Source: Catenovulum agarivorans DS-2
Lineage (GTDB): Bacteria > Pseudomonadota > Gammaproteobacteria > Enterobacterales > Alteromonadaceae
Direction of reading: 5' to 3'
NCBI RefSeq assembly: GCF_000568405.1
Contig: NZ_ARZY01000001.1
Location: forward strand, 299,190 to 363,189
Length of the DNA: 64,000 nt
Part shown: in pieces, positions 58,482-64,000 of the stretch
Position numbering within the stretch: position 1 is the first letter of the stretch
Layout of the letters: every line of letters begins with the position of its first letter
Made by a program: the position numbers and the translations under genes
The notes under the pieces: generated by a model
Databases searched by the model: none
What the model was told of the DNA's origin: nothing
Seen by the model: the letters and a program-made list of their open reading frames with translations, nothing else

Positions 58482-59324
58482 TTGCCAAATCAGAAAAAAT
58501 GGACTGCTGATGTTAGTTTTCAGCAGGCCAATCTTTCAAGTGGAATATATGCAGATATCAGCAGATTATATCCTAGCCTTGTTGAGCAAGTGCATATTCC
58601 AACCGCCGAGTTTTTAACTGACTTGGTTGCCAAGCGCGCGCCAGTATTTACGCTGCAGTCATACCAATTTATTAAGCAAACTGAACTAAACCCGTTATTA
58701 GCTAGCCTTGGATATGAAGGGTTTATTAATCAAACAAAACAAATCCCAACGCGACATGATAATTGGCATGACTTATTTAATGGGTTAATTTGGGGATTGT
58801 TTCCTTCGTGCAAACAAGCAATCAACCAATTACATGTGCAAGACATAGGGCAGTTTGGGTTAAAACAGCGGACGAAACAAAGAGACGCACTTACTTTATT
58901 TGATGAATGCGGTGTGATCTTGGCTTACACTGATGAGCAGCAAAAAACGACATTACAATCACATCAATGGATGGACAGCTTCTGGGTTAACCGTCAAGAC
59001 TGGTTTCGCTCAATTAGACCTTTTGTTTTTGGCCACGCCATGTATGAAATGGCGCTCGCTCCATTTATTGGCTTAACCGCAAAAGCTTATTTTGTTCAGG
59101 TTGAGCCTTGTTTTTTTGACTGTACGCTTAATCAACAGTATCAGATTCTAGATCAGCTGGTTGCAAAACAAATTTTGCTAGACAAATCTCTGGCTAACAA
59201 CCAACGCCTTTCTCCATTACCTTTGTTGGGGGTACCAGGCTGGTATACGGATAATAGCAAGCAGTCGTTTTATGCGAATACAAAATACTTTAGGCCAAAA
59301 CGGCAAAAAGTGGCTAAAGTTTAG
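58482..59324 (+). CDS. DUF3025 domain protein
   Basis: 280 residues from the TTG at 58482, directly after the rluB stop and preceded by AAAAGGT; a longer frame with GTG/ATG at 58440/58443 would overlap rluB by about 40 bp. Family segments are WHDLFNGLIWGLFPSCKQAI, RDALTLFDECGVIL and FVFGHAMYEMALAPF. Function unknown; no signal peptide. Cotranscribed with rluB. Confidence 0.86.
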   Translation: MPNQKKWTADVSFQQANLSSGIYADISRLYPSLVEQVHIPTAEFLTDLVAKRAPVFTLQSYQFIKQTELNPLLASLGYEGFINQTKQIPTRHDNWHDLFNGLIWGLFPSCKQAINQLHVQDIGQFGLKQRTKQRDALTLFDECGVILAYTDEQQKTTLQSHQWMDSFWVNRQDWFRSIRPFVFGHAMYEMALAPFIGLTAKAYFVQVEPCFFDCTLNQQYQILDQLVAKQILLDKSLANNQRLSPLPLLGVPGWYTDNSKQSFYANTKYFRPKRQKVAKV

Positions 59325-59327
59325 CTG

Positions 59328-59480
59328 TTAATCTTCCTTGTCTTTATCTTGGTCATAACCTTGGGTATTTTTAAAGTCTTTAGGGATTTTAAATTTACCT
59401 GAGCCAGTTAATGCAACCAGTGGACCGATAATAAATAATAAAGCCAACACTATAATGCCAACTATCATCCAGTTAGACAT
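59328..59480 (-). CDS. DUF2897-like small membrane protein
   Basis: About 50 residues from the ATG at 59480 ([17 protein letters not shown]). One transmembrane helix and a short charged tail (KIPKDFKNTQGYDQDKDKED). The frame stays open to 59525 but the conserved part starts here. It overlaps the peptidase gene by 8 bp and ends the dapE operon; E. coli places another one-helix protein, YpfN, near dapE. Confidence 0.75.
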   Translation of the reverse strand: MSNWMIVGIIVLALLFIIGPLVALTGSGKFKIPKDFKNTQGYDQDKDKED

Positions 59481-60159
59481 AATAAGCCTCCACGTAGGTT
59501 TGATATAACGAGGGTAAGTTGTCAAGCAGAGTCTGTTTAAAGGCTAAACAATGCTCGGACAAAATATTTTGGCAATCCTGCATTCTAAAGCTGTTTTGTG
59601 CCTGACGGGCGACTGGAATGTAGCTAATATGCCATGGTTCAGCTGCAACGCCTACAGTTTTATTTTCTTTGTAAACATGAGTAAAACCAAAATTTTTACT
59701 CTGCTCAATTAACCAAGTATACAGCTTAAAGTTGGGGCCATTTTCGGCATATTCGCTGGCTAACAACTGTGGCCGATTATTCGCATCAAATTGGTTGGCG
59801 TCATACACATCAAAGTCACATCCCCAGTGGTGTCGACTTAATCCAGGAATTGCACTGTAGATACAAATTGCGTGAATCGCATCGAGTGCAGAGTATGTGG
59901 ATAGTTCAAGCGGTTGAGCTGAACGGTTATAAACAACTCGTCCGCCAGAGGCTTTCTCATTCCAAATTATACTTTGACGTTGAAAACTTCTGAAGCTGCT
60001 TGCTAACCTGAGATCTATGCCTGCACTTTTTGCAACAGACTGAAGTTCAATTACCGCTTTCGCTGCCTGTTTATGCACATAATGGTTTGGATACAGTTCG
60101 ATTAAATGGCCTGTATCCAAACCCATTAGCTGTGATTGAGAAAAATTCCAACTAGTCAT
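59473..60159 (-). CDS. M15 family peptidase (VanY-like D-Ala-D-Ala carboxypeptidase)
   Basis: 228 residues. The zinc site appears as [13 protein letters not shown] (SxHxxGxxxD) and [28 protein letters not shown] is the M15B entry motif. Usually such enzymes trim peptidoglycan peptides in the periplasm, but no signal peptide is visible here (N-terminus [15 protein letters not shown]). It overlaps dapE by 8 bp, whose product makes diaminopimelate for peptidoglycan. Confidence 0.88.
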   Translation of the reverse strand: MTSWNFSQSQLMGLDTGHLIELYPNHYVHKQAAKAVIELQSVAKSAGIDLRLASSFRSFQRQSIIWNEKASGGRVVYNRSAQPLELSTYSALDAIHAICIYSAIPGLSRHHWGCDFDVYDANQFDANNRPQLLASEYAENGPNFKLYTWLIEQSKNFGFTHVYKENKTVGVAAEPWHISYIPVARQAQNSFRMQDCQNILSEHCLAFKQTLLDNLPSLYQTYVEAYYV

Positions 60160-61285
60160 TGGCCAAAAGGTTGATCAATATTTTCTCGTACATATCGGTT
60201 AATAATTCGATATCTTCAATTTTTACACATTCGTTGATCTTGTGGATGGTGGCATTGACCGGCCCAAGCTCAACTACCTGCGCACCAGTAGGTGCAATAA
60301 AACGACCATCTGATGTACCACCTGTCGTTAATAATTCAGGTTTAGTATGTGTAGTATCTTCAATCGCTTTTACCGCTGCTTCAACCAACAAGCCTTCATC
60401 GGTTAAAAATGGTAAGCCGTTGTAAGTCCAATCTAAGCTGTACTCTAATCCGTGCGCATCTAAAATGCTGTGAACACGTTCAACTAATATTTCTGCTGTT
60501 ACTTCTGTGCTGTATCTAAAATTGAATTGTACGTGCATTTCACCAGGTACGACATTTGTAGCCCCCGTGCCTGCATTAACATTTGATATTTGAAAGCTGG
60601 TCGGTGGAAAGTAGTCGTTGCCTTTGTCCCATTGAATTTGTGAAAGCTCTGCAAGTGCTGGTGCCGCTATATGCACTGGGTTTTTAGCTAGGTGTGGATA
60701 AGCAACATGACCTTGCACGCCTTTTACGACTAAATCACCACTTAAAGAACCACGACGACCATTTTTGATCACGTCGCCGACTTTATGAGTACTTGACGGT
60801 TCTCCGACCAATGCCCAAGTGATTTTTTCATTACGCGCTTCTAAGGTATCGATTACTCGAGTGGTACCGTTAATAAATGGCCCTTCTTCGTCACTCGTAA
60901 TTAAAAATGCAATTGAACCTTTGTGATTAGGGTATTTAGCGACAAATCGTTTTGTTGCTACCAACATAGCGGCCAAGCTACCTTTCATATCAGCAGTGCC
61001 GCGGCCATGCAAATAGCCGTTGATTTCGGTTGGTTCAAAAGGTGGCGTGTGCCATTGCTCAGTTGGACCACTGGGCACAACATCTGTGTGACCTGCAAAA
61101 CAAAATACAGGACCTTCGCTGCCTTTGCGTGCCCACATGTTTGTGGTGTCTTCAAATACCATAGATTCGATGTTGAAACCTGACTCTTTCAGGTAGTCTG
61201 CCATCATCTGTTGGCAACCAGCATCTTCAGGGGTTACCGAGCGGCGAGAGATCAAATCTTTTAAAATATCAATTACTTCAGACAT
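60152..61285 (-). CDS. dapE: Succinyl-diaminopimelate desuccinylase
   Basis: 377 residues, M20 metallopeptidase family. Yields L,L-diaminopimelate for lysine and cell wall. Metal ligands occur in [29 protein letters not shown] and [12 protein letters not shown]. The dimerisation lid domain spans ~180-290. Directly follows the YffB-like gene by 5 bp, as in E. coli. Confidence 0.97.
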   Translation of the reverse strand: MSEVIDILKDLISRRSVTPEDAGCQQMMADYLKESGFNIESMVFEDTTNMWARKGSEGPVFCFAGHTDVVPSGPTEQWHTPPFEPTEINGYLHGRGTADMKGSLAAMLVATKRFVAKYPNHKGSIAFLITSDEEGPFINGTTRVIDTLEARNEKITWALVGEPSSTHKVGDVIKNGRRGSLSGDLVVKGVQGHVAYPHLAKNPVHIAAPALAELSQIQWDKGNDYFPPTSFQISNVNAGTGATNVVPGEMHVQFNFRYSTEVTAEILVERVHSILDAHGLEYSLDWTYNGLPFLTDEGLLVEAAVKAIEDTTHTKPELLTTGGTSDGRFIAPTGAQVVELGPVNATIHKINECVKIEDIELLTDMYEKILINLLAND

Positions 61286-61290
61286 AAATA

Positions 61291-61641
61291 TTACTCTTTA
61301 ATAAATCGCTGATCCCAATCTTGGGCTTTAAATCCAACAGAAAATTCACCATTATTATCAACGACTGGTCGTTTAATGATCGACGGGTTTTCTAACGCAA
61401 GCTCAACCGCTAATTGAGCGGTTAAATTTTGTTTGGTTTCATCCGGTAGCGCACGCCAAGTGGTTCCTCGTTTGTTTATTAACAACTCTGGTGGAACTTG
61501 TTCTAGCCATGATTCGATTAAATCTTTGGTGACACCGTCTTTCTTAAAATTATGAAACTTGTAGTCGATACTGTGCTCATCAAGATATTTTTTGGCTTTT
61601 TTCACTGTATCGCAATTGGGAATGCCATAAATAACTAACAC
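61291..61641 (-). CDS. yffB: ArsC/Spx-family protein (YffB-like)
   Basis: 116 residues from the GTG at 61641, 5 bp after AGGAG; the longer frame start at 61686 would add a non-family leader. [19 protein letters not shown] is the family N-terminus with one cysteine; [15 protein letters not shown] and [16 protein letters not shown] follow. Resembles arsenate reductase but the YffB branch is thought to be a glutathione-linked thiol enzyme. Neighbouring dapE matches the E. coli order. Confidence 0.9.
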   Translation of the reverse strand: MLVIYGIPNCDTVKKAKKYLDEHSIDYKFHNFKKDGVTKDLIESWLEQVPPELLINKRGTTWRALPDETKQNLTAQLAVELALENPSIIKRPVVDNNGEFSVGFKAQDWDQRFIKE

Positions 61642-61643
61642 TT

Positions 61644-62180
61644 TCACTCCTGTGTTTGTTTTGCCGGGGGGTACACTTTTATACAAAAGTCTTGAGCGGC
61701 TGTTACTCGGTTAAAGGTGCATTGTACTACATATTCAGCGGGTAAGTTAGGCAGTGTTATGAGCAGTTGAGGTTTTTTATTGCCGTAAACTTTATTATAT
61801 AAGCGTGTGAGTTTTTGTTTATGACACAACAATAAAATGTCACCAGCTTTAATTGCTTGATTCAACTTACTCTTAAGTTGAAAACCGTTGCGCATCATAT
61901 CTTGCACTATATCCGGCAAGCGTAACTCAACTATTAACCCCTTTTGGCATTTTATCCTAAACACATCAAGCGCTGGGCTAATAAATTGTACGATCCCATT
62001 GACTGGGCTGACGATTTGTTCTGAATATAATTCAATACATATACCTTCTCCAGCAAAACCTTGGCGGATGAGCTCACTATAATGCGTGGATAATGGTTGA
62101 ACTTTACCATTGCAAGGCGCTGCAATTTGCCATATCGGCTCAATATCAGCCGGGAATGTGTTTGTCTGTGAATCATCCAT
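61644..62180 (-). CDS. Degenerate PTS EIIA-Glc-like protein without active histidines
   Basis: 178 residues. Aligns without gaps over the core of glucose EIIA: APCNGKVQPL, GEGICIEL, IVSPVNGIVQFI, DVFRIKCQKGLIVELRLPD and LLLLCHKQKL match the EIIA strands. By this alignment the two histidines of E. coli EIIA-Glc (His75, His90) correspond to Asp (in PALDVFRI) and Arg (in VELRLPD). It therefore cannot relay phosphate; a structural or regulatory role is possible. First gene of a compact operon with yffB, dapE, the M15 peptidase and the DUF2897 protein. Confidence 0.8.
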   Translation of the reverse strand: MDDSQTNTFPADIEPIWQIAAPCNGKVQPLSTHYSELIRQGFAGEGICIELYSEQIVSPVNGIVQFISPALDVFRIKCQKGLIVELRLPDIVQDMMRNGFQLKSKLNQAIKAGDILLLCHKQKLTRLYNKVYGNKKPQLLITLPNLPAEYVVQCTFNRVTAAQDFCIKVYPPAKQTQE

Positions 62181-62871
62181 TATATGCAGTGCTTCAGCTA
62201 ATAAAGGGGTTTAGCTAATTGTATCAGATGTGAATAGTTTTGATGTACAAGAAAATTTGCGAAAGTGAATACAGTTGCTGTGTTTATCATCAAAATGGCT
62301 AAAAAATCTTGTGGGTAATGTGGATAACATTTGGTGTTTTTCGCGTTTTATTAAAAATTACTAACAAATATCGGATTAAATCTATTTAAAATGTATAACT
62401 ATACAAAACTGAAAAAATAACTAACAGAAACTGTAGATAACTGTGTGTATTAGCTAGTGGGTAACTTTTATCTATTTGATATAAAAGGAAATAAAAACTG
62501 ATCAAAAACTGATCTGTACTATAGGAACAATTTGTACAATTAATTTTTTGCAGTTATTGTAAGCAGATTTTGTTTAATGAATGCTCAAAAAAATGATCGA
62601 GTTTGCAAAGATGACAGATAAAATAAATCGATATTCATGGTTGATGAATTATTATTCGTTTTTGTACGTATTTTATACTGAATGAAATTTGCCTGTTGTG
62701 CTTATCCACCAAACATGTGGATAGTTTTGTGGGTTTAGGTGTGGGTATGTTTTAAGTGTTTGAAATATAAGGTTAAAATGAATTGGTTAAATTTTGGCTA
62801 GTGTTTAAATATATGGATTTAATTATGGCTGTGTTAAGCTTATAAAATGATGAAATATAAGGGTGTTTGGT
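62181..62871. other. Noncoding AT-rich region with DnaA-box-like sites and tandem repeat
   Basis: 691 bp without a credible gene. A perfect DnaA box TGTGGATAA is at 62319-62327, abutted by TGTGGGTAA (62310-62318, one mismatch). TTATCCACC (62702-62710) and TGTGGATAG (62716-62724) form an inverted pair, each one mismatch from the box. AAAAACTGATC is repeated in tandem at 62493-62503 and 62504-62514; GATC occurs three times (also 62595). AT-rich tracts surround these. The sohB promoter must also lie here. Confidence 0.6.
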
Positions 62872-63942
62872 ATGGAATTTTTATATGAATATGGGTTGTT
62901 TCTAGCAAAGACAATAACCTTTGTCGCAGCCATAGTAATAATACTAGTAGCCGTGGCGCAAACAAAAAAATCTCAGAAAGGTAAAAAAGGTGAATTGGAA
63001 CTGACTAATCTGTCAGAAAAATTCAAAGAAATGAAAGATGGTCTGGAAGCACATTTATTCAGTAAAGAGCAGCTAAAACAAAAAGAAAAGGCGCAAAAAG
63101 AAGCAGACAAAGCCGCTAAAAAACAAGCCAAAGCGAAAGCTAAAAATAAATCTACTGATGCAAACGAACAATTAGGGGAACAAGATAAAAAGCGTTTATT
63201 CGTGATTGAGTTTAAATCTGGCATTGATGCTCAAGAGGTGGATAATTTGCGTGAAGAAGTGACAGCAGTTTTGGCTGTTGCGACCGAAAATGACGAAGTT
63301 TTAATTAAATTAGAGAGTGGAGGCGGCGTCGTTCACGGTTATGGTCTTGCTGCTAGTCAGTTAGCGCGTTTAAAGCAAAAAGGGGTTCCATTAACGATTT
63401 CAATTGATAAAGTCGCTGCAAGTGGCGGTTATATGATGGCTTGTGTGGCTGACAAAATTATTGCAGCACCATTTGCGATTGTTGGGTCAATTGGTGTTAT
63501 TGCTCAGCTACCCAACTTTAATAAAGTATTAAAAAAGCACGACATCGATTTTGAGCAAATTACAGCGGGTGAATTTAAACGAACTTTAACTATGTTTGGT
63601 GAAAACACTGACAAGGCGCGGGAAAAATTTAAAGCTGAATTGGAAGAAATCCACAAGTTGTTTGTTGAACATATTGGGTCATTTAGACCTGAATTAGAAG
63701 TAGAAAAAGTTGCAACCGGTGAGCACTGGATGGCTTCAAAAGCACAAGCGCTCGGTTTGGTTGATGAGCTGCAAACGAGTGATGACTATGTGGTTGAACA
63801 AATCGATAGTGCTGATGTTTATCAGGTTAAGTATGCGGTTGCTAAAAATGTATTAGAAAAATTACCTTTTGCAGCATCTGCAACAATTGAAAAAGTCTTT
63901 TTAGGCTTAGCTGATAAATTAAGAAATATTCGTTTTAGCTAA
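62872..63942 (+). CDS. sohB: Protease SohB (S49 family, SppA-like)
   Basis: 356 residues from the ATG at 62872 after AAGGGT; a GTG at 62863 is a weaker start. One N-terminal membrane helix (~10-30), a Lys/Ala-rich charged linker (AQKEADKAAKKQAKAKAKNK), then the S49 domain: nucleophile Ser184 (AASGGYMM) and general base Lys236 (GEFKRTL). It cleaves membrane or signal peptides at the inner membrane. Likely a homotetramer as in SppA. Confidence 0.95.
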   Translation: MEFLYEYGLFLAKTITFVAAIVIILVAVAQTKKSQKGKKGELELTNLSEKFKEMKDGLEAHLFSKEQLKQKEKAQKEADKAAKKQAKAKAKNKSTDANEQLGEQDKKRLFVIEFKSGIDAQEVDNLREEVTAVLAVATENDEVLIKLESGGGVVHGYGLAASQLARLKQKGVPLTISIDKVAASGGYMMACVADKIIAAPFAIVGSIGVIAQLPNFNKVLKKHDIDFEQITAGEFKRTLTMFGENTDKAREKFKAELEEIHKLFVEHIGSFRPELEVEKVATGEHWMASKAQALGLVDELQTSDDYVVEQIDSADVYQVKYAVAKNVLEKLPFAASATIEKVFLGLADKLRNIRFS

Positions 63943-64000
63943 AATAACACATCAAGTTAGCTAGCCGCCGGTAGTGTTTAGAAATCTGTGTCACTCAATT

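Noticed and set aside
1..64000. CRISPR array, tRNA/rRNA genes, insertion sequences or prophage
   Set aside because: No spaced repeat array, no clover-leaf or rRNA sequence, and no transposase or phage gene was seen on either strand.

Overview
The window is about 64 kb of a gammaproteobacterial chromosome, most likely a marine member of the Alteromonadales (Alteromonadaceae/Catenovulum-like). The basis is AT-rich codon use, DUF3549/DUF3301, ZapC and SMP/SerB neighbourhoods, a 1609-residue NAD-glutamate dehydrogenase, and starch enzymes beside housekeeping genes. The genus is inference. I see no transposase, integrase, phage gene, CRISPR array, tRNA or rRNA. Genes are dense on both strands and the only stretch over 300 bp without a gene is 62181-62871.

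Layout. 1-1368: 3' end of gnd, then msrB. 1378-4821: HPP membrane protein and a small membrane protein, divergent from a LysR regulator whose promoter carries a perfect 13-bp inverted repeat; then a two-gene unit of a lone TonB C-terminal-domain protein and a secreted protein of unknown function. 4958-12767: three DUF-type genes divergent from yqcC-truC-flavodoxin, then a CBS protein and hrpA. 12868-17972: PilZ protein, secreted GH13 alpha-amylase divergent from a cytoplasmic GH13_23-type alpha-glucosidase with two LacI-like operators between them, and a diguanylate cyclase. 18188-23459: complete iscRSUA-hscBA-fdx iron-sulfur operon with IscR boxes. 23568-31939: ndk, rlmN-pilF-rodZ-ispG, hisS-yfgM-bamB-trmO. 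31957-42326: SMP-family protein, serB, giant NAD-GDH, pyrD, zapC, NIF3 protein, RsmB-like methyltransferase.

42359-49649: DAACS symporter, a 1534-residue Ig-like lipoprotein with calcium-loop-like repeats, and a C-terminally shortened AstB. 49843-56960: topA, an SDR with an exported hydratase-like protein, and modABC. 57022-59324: scpB, rluB, DUF3025. 59328-62180 (minus): a tight operon of a degenerate EIIA-Glc-like protein, ArsC/YffB-like protein, dapE, an M15 peptidase and a DUF2897 protein. 62181-62871: a noncoding AT-rich stretch with DnaA-box-like sites and a tandem 11-mer; then sohB.

How genes work together: the amylase would cut starch at the cell surface or periplasm and the GH13_23 enzyme would finish short maltosides inside, both plausibly under one LacI-type repressor. 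The isc operon feeds Fe-S clusters to IspG and RlmN encoded just downstream. The most unusual items are the EIIA-like protein lacking both phosphorylatable histidines, the exported FAH/hydratase-like protein, the lone TonB-domain pair, the origin-like noncoding region and the shortened AstB. No wholly new multi-gene system can be proven from sequence alone.
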